Part shown: piece after piece, positions 35,889-45,875 of the stretch | Layout of the letters: each line of letters starts with the position of its first letter | Numbering within the stretch: the first letter of the stretch is position 1 | Assembly: GCA_030684695.1 (NCBI GenBank) | Contig: JAUXXX010000026.1 | Location: 1-47,937 of the forward strand | Source: a bacterium | GTDB lineage: Bacteria; Bacillota_I; Bacilli_A; Izemoplasmatales; Hujiaoplasmataceae | Length of the DNA stretch: 47,937 bases | Reading direction: 5' to 3' | Translations under genes and position numbers: made by a program | Notes under the pieces: model-generated | What the model was told of the DNA's origin: nothing | Database searches by the model: none | Seen by the model: the letters and a program-made list of their open reading frames with translations, nothing else

Positions 35889-36953
35889 ATGAAAAAGATA
35901 TTGTTAGGTATTTCCTTGGTTTTCTTGATGTTTTCTTTTGCAAGTTGTGACTTTTTATCAACACTTCAAGCAGTAAAAGGTTTTTATGAGGAATACAATG
36001 CCATCCGACCACATTATGAACAATCGACTACTGTTTTAATAGCAGCGAGTGCCAGTGTAGTGGTAAAAGAAGCAAATTTTACACCAAGTGGACCCACAAG
36101 TTTTGAGTTATCACTTTCATCGAATGCCGAAACCAATATTACGAATGTAGAGTTTGCTAGAAACGGAGTCACTCGAAAAAGCATCCTCATGGATGTAGAA
36201 GGACTACAACTTGAGTTTTTAATTGAAGATACGCTTGTGACTCCATTGATGAAAGAAGATAGCGAAATTGCAGATTTGATTGACGCTTTTCTGTATAGTC
36301 AGTTTCAATTTTCGATTGATAATATTAACAATCAATTGAAGACTGGAGCACGTTCTTATCAGCTTGATTTGTTTTTAGATCGTTTCGCTGATGAAAAAAT
36401 TGTCAATGCAATCATCAAGCAATTTGGATTTAACCCACTCAAGGCTGGAACATTCGTCAATATGCCAGGTCATGTCAAAGTGGCATTTCTTGAAGTGAAT
36501 CATGGAGTACGTCTTCAAATCTTTATTAATGATCAACGTCTTGAATTAGCGGATGACTTGTATGCAATCGTTTCGATTGAAGCAAACGTATTAATTGAAA
36601 TACCTCAAAATGTAGAATCCATTGAAGTCATGGTGGCTCCTTACGTCTTTAAAGCAGTGGATGATATCCGATTGGCCTTGAAACTCTATCGGGCAGATTT
36701 GAGTAATACACTACCATTTACTGCATCCATTCCAGGATACATGCGATTTGAACTAACTGCTGGAACCTATCAAATTCAAAGTCCTCAGTTGAGTAGTATT
36801 GGTCAGTCTACTATTCAAGATACACAAGGATTATTTATTCAAATTTCAAGTCAAAATCAGCAGTTTACAATTTCGGAAGCTGGAGTTTATTACTTAAAAG
36901 TCATTTCTCAAACTACACAATCAGTTACCTTAACAATCCAAAAAATGTCGTAA
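35889..36953 (+). CDS. Putative lipoprotein of unknown function
   Basis: 354 residues from ATG 35889, chosen because AAGGGGATG lies 9 bases upstream and the signal peptide MKKILLGISLVFLMFSFASC starts there; the frame is open upstream to a TTG at 35844. The lipobox FASC puts the lipidated Cys at residue 20. The mature protein alternates beta-strand-like stretches. The last ~100 residues (TASIPGYMRFELTAGTYQIQSPQ...EAGVYYLKVIS) have the feel of a small beta-sandwich, perhaps pre-peptidase C-terminal-like. I do not recognise the main domain. Monocistronic. Confidence 0.7.
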   Translation: MKKILLGISLVFLMFSFASCDFLSTLQAVKGFYEEYNAIRPHYEQSTTVLIAASASVVVKEANFTPSGPTSFELSLSSNAETNITNVEFARNGVTRKSILMDVEGLQLEFLIEDTLVTPLMKEDSEIADLIDAFLYSQFQFSIDNINNQLKTGARSYQLDLFLDRFADEKIVNAIIKQFGFNPLKAGTFVNMPGHVKVAFLEVNHGVRLQIFINDQRLELADDLYAIVSIEANVLIEIPQNVESIEVMVAPYVFKAVDDIRLALKLYRADLSNTLPFTASIPGYMRFELTAGTYQIQSPQLSSIGQSTIQDTQGLFIQISSQNQQFTISEAGVYYLKVISQTTQSVTLTIQKMS

Positions 36954-36967
36954 TAAATGAATAATAC

Positions 36968-36991
36968 AAAAGCCCCGAAATCGGGGCTTTT
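36968..36991. terminator. Bidirectional terminator between lipoprotein and GH13 gene
   Basis: AAAAGCCCCGA-AA-TCGGGGCTTTT, a perfect GC-rich stem flanked by A and T on the two sides; it serves both convergent genes. Confidence 0.9.
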
Positions 36992-36992
36992 C

Positions 36993-39062
36993 TTATATTT
37001 CGATGATTTTTACTTCTCCTGGGGAAAGATACAAATATACTGATCCATCCGCATGGAATTGATCAAACATGCGAGGCCATTCGTACGTTCCATATACAAG
37101 TTTTCCGCTTCGCGCAGAGTTGTTGGCCTCGTCTCGCAGTTTTTGAATCGCACAGTTTACATGGATTCCAGTATGGTAGTTTGCATTAGCAAACACCAAC
37201 AGCATTTGATGACTAGTTGGATTGAAATAGCCAAATCCAACTACTTCTGAATCAAACTCATTGACATATAAGGGGATGTAATAGTCTAAATTCGTTAAGG
37301 AATCAATCCATCTTGCCCTTATGTGTTTGAGTCCATCTAGATGATCGGCTAATTCCCAACGATTTTCATTGAGGTAGTGGATGGCATATTTATCAAAGAG
37401 TGCCAATTTTCCATAAAAGAGATCTTCACTTGGTAAATTGTATTTGTCTTTGTCAGTACAATCAATGCCCGTATTCATCGGTTGGGTTTCATAGACTTCT
37501 TGTCCAGAATTGATAAAGGGTACTAAGTTTGGTAAGAAGAAGTTGAGTGCAGTTACCATTCTCGCAAGCACTCTTTTTCCATCACGGCCAGCAATACGAG
37601 CGGTGTCATGAGTTTCTGCACAAGCAAACATAGGAAGGGCAACATCTTTGGCACCATACACAAACTTGTGGAATCTTTTTTCCCAAATTCGTGGTTGCAT
37701 CCAAAATCCATTTCCAATGATCATGTTATAGCCAAGTGCTTTTGCTTTGGGAGCGTTGTCTTGATTGAGTTCTTCAGCGATAAAGGCAAAATCTGGATCA
37801 TTGGCTTTCGCTTGGGAAATAATCATGTCTAATAACTCTTTGGGAAGTGCATGTCCCATGTCAATACGCGCACCATCAATACCATAATGGGTTTGATAGT
37901 AAGGAATGATGTTTGCTAAGGTATTCCATAGTTCCATGTTTGGAAGATGCCCTTGGAATAGATTTGATTTAATCGTATCAAACAAAATATAGGGTGGTGT
38001 TTGTTTGTTCTTTAGATAGCGTACGGTTTCTTTAGGATGATCAAGATACATACGAAAGAATGTGACATCAGTCCAAGGTGGTTGGACATCATTGATGTGA
38101 TCACTAAATGCGGGAGCGATTTTTAAATCAAACTGCTGTTCAATCGCAGTGGTTAAATTTGTTGGATTTGACGCAATAAGTGCATTCCACTTTACTTCGT
38201 CTTGAAGTTTTGGATTGTGTTGAAACATCGAGATGTGGCGCATTACATCTAAGGAATGATAGACTTGAGGCATGTATTTTGGGTCAGGGGAGAGAGTGTC
38301 TTCAAGACCATCCACATAAGGAACTTTGTACTCGTGAAATTTCGATGCTTTGATCCAATAAAACCAATCAGGATGGTCTTTGATTAAATCATTTTCTACG
38401 GCATTAGTACGTGGAATGATATCGATGACCACACGCATTGAAAGCAAGTGACACGCTTCCACAAACGCTTTGAATTCATCTTCTACGGTTACTTGTGCTC
38501 CCGTTAAATCGTCTTTTAAGTTTGGATCTAAATCAAAGAATGATGCGACTCCATAGGGACTTCCGAGTTCACCCTTTTTATCCGTTAAGGAAAAACGCGA
38601 AATAGGTAACATATATACGGTATCTACCCCCATTTTTTGTAATAGAGGAAGCAACGATAGCATTTTCACAAACGTTCCAGTTTCCTTGAGTCCATCCAAG
38701 TTACACAAATCAAGAGAGTAACTACGGTCATGATCCCATGCGGTAGAAGTCCGAATCATTGTGGAATACATGACGGATTTACGAACCCAATCGCCACCAA
38801 AGGGATGAACGATTTGATTCATTTTGCTTAATGATTGAGAATAGATTTTTTTTGGTTCTTTGTGGATCAATATCCATTTTTTGATGACGGATGCATAAAA
38901 TGAGTACGGATTGACAAGCAGTTCTCCGCTGGGTAGTTTTCGAAGTTCTTCGCCTTGATAATTCCATGCATTCCACAAATCGGGAACGACATAATTGATT
39001 TTACCGTTAGGGATTTGTTTTTCTAAGATTGTTAATAGCTTTTCTAGTTTTGTGACAGCCAC
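36993..39062 (-). CDS. Intracellular GH13 alpha-glucan hydrolase/transferase
   Basis: 689 residues, no signal peptide. Starts with GTG at 39062 after AGAGGTGATATC. The GH13 barrel is recognisable: GVDTVYMLPISRF, VVIDIIPRTNA, nucleophile Asp in GIDGARIDMGHALP, acid/base Glu in FIAEELNQ, and the third Asp in AETHDTARIAGR. The ~100-residue N-terminal extension (PDLWNAWNYQGEELRKLP) and the short C-terminal beta domain do not match a textbook subfamily I can name. It probably trims or rearranges glycogen or maltodextrin in the cytoplasm. It diverges from gpmI across a cre-like site. Confidence 0.85.
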   Translation of the reverse strand: MAVTKLEKLLTILEKQIPNGKINYVVPDLWNAWNYQGEELRKLPSGELLVNPYSFYASVIKKWILIHKEPKKIYSQSLSKMNQIVHPFGGDWVRKSVMYSTMIRTSTAWDHDRSYSLDLCNLDGLKETGTFVKMLSLLPLLQKMGVDTVYMLPISRFSLTDKKGELGSPYGVASFFDLDPNLKDDLTGAQVTVEDEFKAFVEACHLLSMRVVIDIIPRTNAVENDLIKDHPDWFYWIKASKFHEYKVPYVDGLEDTLSPDPKYMPQVYHSLDVMRHISMFQHNPKLQDEVKWNALIASNPTNLTTAIEQQFDLKIAPAFSDHINDVQPPWTDVTFFRMYLDHPKETVRYLKNKQTPPYILFDTIKSNLFQGHLPNMELWNTLANIIPYYQTHYGIDGARIDMGHALPKELLDMIISQAKANDPDFAFIAEELNQDNAPKAKALGYNMIIGNGFWMQPRIWEKRFHKFVYGAKDVALPMFACAETHDTARIAGRDGKRVLARMVTALNFFLPNLVPFINSGQEVYETQPMNTGIDCTDKDKYNLPSEDLFYGKLALFDKYAIHYLNENRWELADHLDGLKHIRARWIDSLTNLDYYIPLYVNEFDSEVVGFGYFNPTSHQMLLVFANANYHTGIHVNCAIQKLRDEANNSARSGKLVYGTYEWPRMFDQFHADGSVYLYLSPGEVKIIEI

Positions 39063-39079
39063 GATATCACCTCTCTTCT

Positions 39080-39085
39080 ATTATA
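39080..39085 (-). promoter_or_regulatory. -10 box of the GH13 gene
   Basis: Minus-strand TATAAT preceded by TGA (extended -10), 17 bases before the GTG start. Confidence 0.6.
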
Positions 39086-39122
39086 TCAAATCGTTTTAAA
39101 AACGCACCAGTTTTCGCCAATG

Positions 39123-39136
39123 TGTAAATGCTTACA
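39123..39136. promoter_or_regulatory. cre-like operator between GH13 gene and gpmI
   Basis: TGTAAATGCTTACA: inverted repeat TGTAA-N4-TTACA, matching the LacI/CcpA-type catabolite-responsive element except for T instead of C in the central CG. It lies upstream of both divergent promoters. Confidence 0.5.
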
Positions 39137-39155
39137 AAGTGTTCTTTCCACTTTG
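39135..39155. repeat. Inverted repeat overlapping the gpmI -35 box
   Basis: CAAAGTG-TTCTTTC-CACTTTG, 7-bp arms. The right arm overlaps TTGAAA (39153-39158) and the left arm abuts the cre-like site. Confidence 0.6.
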
Positions 39156-39180
39156 AAAAAAAGCGGTTTTAGGGTATAAT
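39153..39180 (+). promoter_or_regulatory. gpmI promoter
   Basis: TTGAAA at 39153-39158, 16-base spacer, TATAAT at 39175-39180 after AGGG. The -10 ends 21 bases before the start codon. Confidence 0.65.
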
Positions 39181-39201
39181 GTGCATGATAGAGGTGAAAT
39201 C

Positions 39202-40719
39202 ATGAAGAAACCCGTAGTACTAATTATCATGGATGGAATTGCCATTGGCGATAAATCTCCAGGCAATGCCTATGAGATTGCTCGTAAACCCCATCTTGAT
39301 TATTTATTTTCTGAATATCCATCGACATTGATGGAAGCATCCGGTGAGGCTGTTGGTTTACCAGAGGGTCAAATGGGCAACTCTGAAGTTGGACATTTGA
39401 ACATTGGGGCAGGTCGTACGGTGTATCAATCACTCACTCGCGTCAACGTTGCTATTAAAGATGGCTCGTTTTGCACGAATGAAGCATTCACACAAGCATT
39501 TGATCATGTAAAAAAACATCAATCAAAACTACATATTTTTGGTTTGTTATCTGATGGAGGAGTCCACTCCCACATCACACACATCAAGGCATTATTCGAC
39601 ATTGCCAAGCGCAATGGAGTTCCTCAAGCCTACATGCATGCATTCTTAGATGGACGAGACGTTCCACCGAAGTCAGCGATTGGGTACATCCAAGATTTAG
39701 AACAAAAAATGAATGAAATTCAATATGGTAAAATCGCTACCGTATCTGGTCGATATTACGCGATGGATCGCGATAAAAACTGGAATCGAATTCAAGTCGC
39801 TTATGATGTTATGTCATTTGGAAAAGGCAAAAGAGCAGAAAGCGCAGTTTTGGGAGTCGAAGCCTCCTATAATGAAGGTGTTAATGATGAGTTTGTTATT
39901 CCCTTCTTAGTCGACGAACAAGGGTTGATTCAGTCCAATGATGCCATCATCTTTGCTAACTTTAGACCGGATCGCGCCATTCAAATCGGTACGGCTTATT
40001 CAAATCCTTCTCAAGCAGGATGTGATATTACCAATCATCCTACCAACGTATTCTTGGTTTCGATGATGAAGTATGCAGACTCAGTAAAGGGTCCACTAGC
40101 TTATGACTTAAAAGACTTAACCAATACGTTTGGAGATTATCTCTCTGTAAAAGGATTGACTCAATTACGAATTGCAGAAACAGAAAAATATGCACATGTA
40201 ACGTTTTTCTTTGATGGCGGCGTTGACAAAGAAATTAAGGGCGCTACACGTATCCTGATTCCTTCGCCGAAGGTACCAACCTACGATTTAAAACCTGAAA
40301 TGAGTGCCTATGCCATTACAGATCAAGTGATTGAAGCACTAGATAGTGGAACTTATGATGTTGTTGTTTTAAACTTTGCCAACGGTGATATGGTTGGCCA
40401 TACTGGAGTCATACCTGCAGCAATCAAAGCAGTAGAAACAGTTGACGAGTGTGTGGGTAGAGTCGTCGATAAAGTACTGGATATGGGCGGTGTAGCATTG
40501 ATTACATCTGACCATGGGAACTGTGAAAAGATGATTGATACGGATAATACCCCATTTACTGCACATACCACAAATCCAGTTCCATTCTTAATCACGAAGA
40601 AAGGCATTACTTTACGTACAGGTGGAGCGCTAGGCGATATCGCCCCCACCATGCTTGAACTTCTCGGAATGGATAAACCAGAAGATATGACAGGCATATC
40701 CATGATTCAAGCATGGTAA
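39202..40719 (+). CDS. gpmI: 2,3-bisphosphoglycerate-independent phosphoglycerate mutase
   Basis: 505 residues from ATG 39202, placed by GAGGTGAAATC. Converts 3-phosphoglycerate to 2-phosphoglycerate. The alkaline-phosphatase-like core shows LIIMDGIAIGDKSPGNA (metal Asp), the phosphoserine S61 in GQMGNSEVGHLNIGAGR, FLDGRDVPPKSA, and LITSDHGNCE with the second metal cluster. Full length. It overlaps the next small membrane gene by 7 bases and is followed at a short distance by enolase, the next glycolytic step. Confidence 0.97.
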   Translation: MKKPVVLIIMDGIAIGDKSPGNAYEIARKPHLDYLFSEYPSTLMEASGEAVGLPEGQMGNSEVGHLNIGAGRTVYQSLTRVNVAIKDGSFCTNEAFTQAFDHVKKHQSKLHIFGLLSDGGVHSHITHIKALFDIAKRNGVPQAYMHAFLDGRDVPPKSAIGYIQDLEQKMNEIQYGKIATVSGRYYAMDRDKNWNRIQVAYDVMSFGKGKRAESAVLGVEASYNEGVNDEFVIPFLVDEQGLIQSNDAIIFANFRPDRAIQIGTAYSNPSQAGCDITNHPTNVFLVSMMKYADSVKGPLAYDLKDLTNTFGDYLSVKGLTQLRIAETEKYAHVTFFFDGGVDKEIKGATRILIPSPKVPTYDLKPEMSAYAITDQVIEALDSGTYDVVVLNFANGDMVGHTGVIPAAIKAVETVDECVGRVVDKVLDMGGVALITSDHGNCEKMIDTDNTPFTAHTTNPVPFLITKKGITLRTGGALGDIAPTMLELLGMDKPEDMTGISMIQAW

Positions 40720-41201
40720 AGACGGTAGAAAAAAAACCACGATTTCATCAATTAACATTCATTAAGGTGGTGTTGGTTGCGGTCATCTTTAATGTCTTTC
40801 TTGCCTTTGTGAATGGATTGTTATCTTCACTTGTCCAAGAAGGAACCGGCTTTGACCCTTCCAATGTCTTGTTATTCTTACAATGTTTATTGATTGGAAA
40901 GATGGTTCGTCGATTGTATGATGTATCTCATGTAGTATATCCGATTGTTACCGTGATGGGCTTATTGTTAGCTTCATCGGTCATCATATTCTTACCTGAA
41001 GTATTGGTATTAGCCAATCAAATGGGCGCATGGGAAACAGTGTTTCAAGTGAAACTATATGTAGATTTTGCCTTTGAATTTTATAATCCGATCAATTGGA
41101 TACAACATTTTAGTGTTGCATACATGATTCAACTATTGATTGTGTTTGCAGGGATTACCGTCAGCTTATTTCAAACAAATGCACAACGAAATACTAAATA
41201 A
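40713..41201 (+). CDS. Small four-helix membrane protein of unknown function
   Basis: 162 residues. Hydrophobic segments lie near 17-38, 47-63, 76-96 and 130-152. The N terminus is basic (MVKTVEKKPRF), suggesting it faces the cytoplasm. I see no recognisable motif. The start codon lies inside the end of gpmI and the gene ends 31 bases before eno, so it is embedded in the glycolytic operon. That context does not by itself indicate a metabolic role. Confidence 0.65.
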   Translation: MVKTVEKKPRFHQLTFIKVVLVAVIFNVFLAFVNGLLSSLVQEGTGFDPSNVLLFLQCLLIGKMVRRLYDVSHVVYPIVTVMGLLLASSVIIFLPEVLVLANQMGAWETVFQVKLYVDFAFEFYNPINWIQHFSVAYMIQLLIVFAGITVSLFQTNAQRNTK

Positions 41202-41214
41202 ACGATTAAAATAG

Positions 41215-42525
<1,311 letters not shown>

Positions 42526-42540
42526 CATGTGAAGTAAAAA

Positions 42541-42574
42541 AAGGTGCTTTTGGGTATTCCAAAAGCCTTTTTTT
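42541..42574 (+). terminator. eno terminator
   Basis: AAGGTGCTTTTGG pairs with CCAAAAGCCTT (one bulged T), followed by a T-run. The secG -10 box follows 4 bases later. Confidence 0.85.
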
Positions 42575-42578
42575 ATGG

Positions 42579-42584
42579 TATAAT
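42579..42584 (+). promoter_or_regulatory. secG -10 box
   Basis: TATAAT preceded by TATGG. Any -35 would have to lie in the eno terminator hairpin (TTCCAA at 42557-42562 is the nearest candidate). The ~50-base leader can form an 8-bp hairpin at 42598-42620 containing one G-U pair. Confidence 0.55.
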
Positions 42585-42638
42585 ATCTAAGTGCTAAAGA
42601 TAAGGCTGTGTTCGCTTTATCGATGTAGGAGGTATACA

Positions 42639-42866
42639 ATGCAATTTCTAGATTGGCTATTGATGGTGGTCTCGGTTCTCTTAATCGGACTCGTGATGAT
42701 TCAAGAATCAAAAGACGATGTGAAAAACACGTTTTCAGGTGAAAAATCCGAATTGTTTAAAAACCAAAAGCAACGCGGTCCTGAATTATTCTTCGCCAGA
42801 GTAACAATGGCAGTCTCTATTCTTTTTGCTGTTGTGACGATCCTTGCATTAATCCGACCCTTTTAA
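42639..42866 (+). CDS. secG: Preprotein translocase subunit SecG
   Basis: 75 residues from ATG 42639, preceded by TAGGAGG. Two membrane helices (about 3-21 and 52-72) flank a charged loop with QESKDDVKNTFSGEKSELFKN, the usual SecG layout with the conserved VLLIGLVMIQESK stretch. It is the small accessory subunit of the SecYEG channel, working with SecA encoded at 11012. The position between eno and rnr is conserved in Firmicutes and supports the call. Confidence 0.92.
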   Translation: MQFLDWLLMVVSVLLIGLVMIQESKDDVKNTFSGEKSELFKNQKQRGPELFFARVTMAVSILFAVVTILALIRPF

Positions 42867-42881
42867 ATTCAGGTCACTCTA

Positions 42882-42910
42882 AAGAACACATTGAATGTGT
42901 TCTTTTTTTT
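42882..42910 (+). terminator. secG terminator directly before rnr
   Basis: AAGAACACA-TTGAA-TGTGTTCTT hairpin with eight or nine Ts. Only 17 bases separate the last T from the rnr start codon, so no promoter fits between. Confidence 0.9.
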
Positions 42911-42927
42911 CGAAAGGAGGCGATGTT

Positions 42928-45021
42928 GTGAAAAAACAACTCACCGAATTATTCCAACACCCCCAATATAAACCAGAAAGCTTGTTAGAATTAACAAAGC
43001 GTTTTTCAGCAAAGAAAACCGAAGAGTTTCAAGCAATTACCAAAGCACTCAACGAACTAGAGCGTGAAGGAATCATTGCTAAAAATAAAAAAGACCAATA
43101 TAACACGATTGAACGTCTGGGTTTGATTCGTGGTATTATCGATTTGAAAACCCAAGGATTTGGGTTTGTAACTCCACTTGGAGAAGTCAAACAAGTCGCA
43201 GATATTTTTATTCCTCGTGATCAAACCTTGGACGCGATGAATAAAGATGAAGTCTTGGTACGAATAACAAAAAAGACCACGCCAACAAGAATGGAAGGAA
43301 TGGTCTTGAGGGTTATCAAACGTCAGTTAGAAATTGTCGTTGGTGAATATTTTCAAGGAGCGGTATTTCCTCGAAAAAATCAAGAAGATTATCTTTTTAA
43401 AGTCAAACCAAAGAATCGCGAAGGTTTGGTTGATCATTCCTTGGTGAAAGCACGTGTTGTCAAGTATCACCCATCAAAAATCCTCGATGTTGTTGTAGAA
43501 GCCATACTTGGGGGAATCAACGAACCTGACGCTCAAATGCGTGAGATGATAGCCAGTCATAATGTTGAAGTGGATTTTCCTCAAGAAGTACTTCAATTTG
43601 TGAAGAAAATTCCAAGTACCGTTCAAGAAAAAGATAAATCAGGTCGAACAGATCTAAGAAATGAGCAAATCTTTACCATTGATGGGGATGATACCAAAGA
43701 TATCGATGATGCAGTGTCCATCAAAAAACTGGACAACGGTCGATATGAACTTGGTGTTCATATCGCAGATGTCAGTTACTACGTAATCGAAGACTCTGTA
43801 CTTGATAAAAATGCGTACCAAAGAGGAACGAGTGTCTATTTGGCTGATCGTGTCGTTCCGATGCTACCCAAAGAATTATCGAATGGAATTTGTTCGTTAA
43901 ATCCACAAGTGGATCGATTAGCAATGTCATGTATCATGGAACTAGATGCATCTGGTAATTTAATAAAGAAACGTTTTTTCCCATCCATCATTCATAGTCG
44001 ATATCAAATGACGTATTCCAATGTGAATGCGATTTTGCTTGGAGATGAAGAAATCACGAAGAAGTATCAAGATATTGTACAAACACTTCACCTCATGCAA
44101 GAATTAGCTCTGATTTTACAAAAGAAACGAACCGCTGAAGGCTCAATCAACTTTGAAACGATTGAACCCAAACTCCTGTTTGATGAACTGGGCCAAGTCA
44201 AAGACATCGTGATCCGTTCACGAGGAGCCTCAGAACGGATCATTGAAGAATTTATGTTGATGGCCAATCAAGCAGTTGCTCAAACTTTCATGAAAAAGCA
44301 GTTGCCCTTTATATACCGAATCCACGATACTCCTGACCAAGAGAAAATCGCGGCATTGTTCAAGTTAGCAAAAGAGATTGGTTATGTAAAAACAGTCCCG
44401 ACAATATTTACTCCCAAACGTTTGCAAGAGTTACTTACTGGCGTGGAAGATACAGAGTATGAAAAAGTTATAAACATGTTAATGCTACGCGCCATGGCAA
44501 AAGCGAAGTATTCGCCTAGTAATGTGGGACATTATGGTTTGGGATTTGAAGACTACACTCATTTTACATCGCCTATCAGACGATATCCGGACTTAATTGT
44601 TCATCGGTTGATTCGCACCTATCTATTTCATGGAAAAACAGAAGCAGATACCTTACGACATTATGATCAAATCTTGGATGAAATCGGGATCTCTACTTCG
44701 AAATCCGAACGTACTGCCATGATGCTAGAACGTGAGGTCATGGATTGGAAAAAATCAGAATTTATGACTCCATCTGTAGGAATGACCTTTACTGGTGTGA
44801 TTTCTACACTAACAAAATTTGGGATGTTCGTTGAACTTCCAAACACAGTAGAAGGACTTGTCCATATGTCGACATTCAAAGAAGCCATTGAGTTCAATGA
44901 AGCTTCTATGACATATCTTGGCATAACCAGTAGAAACGTGTATAATATAGGAAAGATAGTGAAGGTGAAATTGATTCGTACCAATCCAATTTTGGGACAA
45001 ATTGATTTTGAGCTCGTATAG
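42928..45021 (+). CDS. rnr: Ribonuclease R
   Basis: 697 residues starting with GTG 42928, 7 bases after AAAGGAGG. A processive 3'-5' exoribonuclease that degrades structured RNA and tmRNA-tagged messages. Domains: N-terminal winged helix (ELTKRFSAKKTEEFQAITKALNELEREG), cold-shock OB folds, the RNB catalytic block with IDGDDTKDIDDAVSI (metal aspartates), RVVPMLPKELSNGICSLNPQVDRLAMS and YTHFTSPIRRYPDLIVHR, and a C-terminal S1 domain (GMTFTGVISTLTKFGMFVELPN). It is followed by smpB and ssrA, its partners in trans-translation. Confidence 0.97.
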   Translation: MKKQLTELFQHPQYKPESLLELTKRFSAKKTEEFQAITKALNELEREGIIAKNKKDQYNTIERLGLIRGIIDLKTQGFGFVTPLGEVKQVADIFIPRDQTLDAMNKDEVLVRITKKTTPTRMEGMVLRVIKRQLEIVVGEYFQGAVFPRKNQEDYLFKVKPKNREGLVDHSLVKARVVKYHPSKILDVVVEAILGGINEPDAQMREMIASHNVEVDFPQEVLQFVKKIPSTVQEKDKSGRTDLRNEQIFTIDGDDTKDIDDAVSIKKLDNGRYELGVHIADVSYYVIEDSVLDKNAYQRGTSVYLADRVVPMLPKELSNGICSLNPQVDRLAMSCIMELDASGNLIKKRFFPSIIHSRYQMTYSNVNAILLGDEEITKKYQDIVQTLHLMQELALILQKKRTAEGSINFETIEPKLLFDELGQVKDIVIRSRGASERIIEEFMLMANQAVAQTFMKKQLPFIYRIHDTPDQEKIAALFKLAKEIGYVKTVPTIFTPKRLQELLTGVEDTEYEKVINMLMLRAMAKAKYSPSNVGHYGLGFEDYTHFTSPIRRYPDLIVHRLIRTYLFHGKTEADTLRHYDQILDEIGISTSKSERTAMMLEREVMDWKKSEFMTPSVGMTFTGVISTLTKFGMFVELPNTVEGLVHMSTFKEAIEFNEASMTYLGITSRNVYNIGKIVKVKLIRTNPILGQIDFELV

Positions 45022-45035
45022 AGAGGAGTCCATTT

Positions 45036-45482
45036 ATGAAGCTGCTTGCTTCCAATAAGAAAGTGTCGCATGACTACTTCATAATTAACACTTTCGAGTG
45101 CGGCATTGTTTTAAAAGGAACAGAAATTAAATCCGTTCGGTTGGGTAAAGTCCAAATTGGCGATGCGTATGCACGCATCAAGAACTTTGAACTATTTGTC
45201 CTAAATATGAACATTTCGAAGTATGACTATGGTAATATTTTTAATCATGAAGAAACCAGAGAGCGTAAACTACTCATGGGAAAGACCGATATCATCCGTC
45301 TATCATTGAAGTTAAAAACAGAGGGTCATACGTTAATCCCTACGAAGGTATATTTAAAGGATGGTTTTTGCAAGATTGAAATTGCCCTTTGTAAGGGGAA
45401 GAAACTTTACGACAAGCGTGAGGTAGAAAAAGAAAAAGATACACTACGCCGATTGGACAAAGTAATGAAAGACTACGTCTAA
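45036..45482 (+). CDS. smpB: SsrA-binding protein
   Basis: 148 residues. Binds tmRNA and delivers it to stalled ribosomes. Motifs are ASNKKVSHDYFIINTFECGIVLKGTEIKSVR, then NMNISKYDYGN, KLLM at the helix, IPTKVYLKDGFCKIEIALCKGKKLYDKRE and the basic C-terminal tail. Complete. GAGAGGAGTCC precedes the ATG, 14 bases after rnr. The tmRNA gene starts 13 bases after its stop, so rnr-smpB-ssrA are compactly arranged. Confidence 0.97.
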   Translation: MKLLASNKKVSHDYFIINTFECGIVLKGTEIKSVRLGKVQIGDAYARIKNFELFVLNMNISKYDYGNIFNHEETRERKLLMGKTDIIRLSLKLKTEGHTLIPTKVYLKDGFCKIEIALCKGKKLYDKREVEKEKDTLRRLDKVMKDYV

Positions 45483-45495
45483 GGCGTAGATAATT

Positions 45496-45837
45496 GGGGC
45501 TGTTCTGGATTCGACAGGATGGTTTGAGCTTGGTAAGCATGCGATCACGTGGATCTAAAGCACATCGGCTAATAACCGGAAATTCAAATTACGCTTACGC
45601 TGCTTAAGAAGAAGTAGCGAGTTTCTTTAGGGCAGCCTGCGGCCCTAGACAAACTTCAGTTAGCAGGATAGCGAAGCGTGTCGCCGCCTTAGGCCCGTTA
45701 GCAAAGTTAACAAGGCTGGTCATTTGATAGTTTGTCTTCTGGCAGTCAAGTGATAAGAAAAACCAGAATACTAAGCATGTAGAAAACCAAGTAATCTGCC
45801 ATTTTGGACGGGGGTTCAAATCCCCCCAGCTCCACCA
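45496..45837 (+). ncRNA. ssrA: tmRNA (transfer-messenger RNA)
   Basis: Starts GGGGCTGTTCTGGATTCGAC and ends TTCAAATCCCCCCAGCTCCACCA with an encoded CCA. The acceptor stem (GGGGCTG with CAGCTCC) and the T-arm are intact, and the typical CTAAGCATGTAG segment is at 45771-45782. The tag frame ends at TAA 45605-45607 and reads ...GNSNYAYAA. Most bacteria end with ALAA. The resume codon cannot be fixed by eye. One-piece tmRNA, 342 bases. Confidence 0.96.
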
Positions 45838-45848
45838 AAAACCAAAAA

Positions 45849-45873
45849 AAAGCGCCAAATATGGCGCTTTTTA
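45849..45873. terminator. tmRNA terminator, also usable for the convergent transposase
   Basis: AGCGCCA-AATA-TGGCGCT hairpin preceded by an A-run and followed by a T-run, just after the tmRNA CCA and just before the end of the minus-strand transposase gene. Confidence 0.88.
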
Positions 45874-45875
45874 CA

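Noticed and set aside
45604-45858. Minus-strand open frame across the tmRNA
   Set aside because: It is antisense to a well-defined structured RNA and has no ribosome site.
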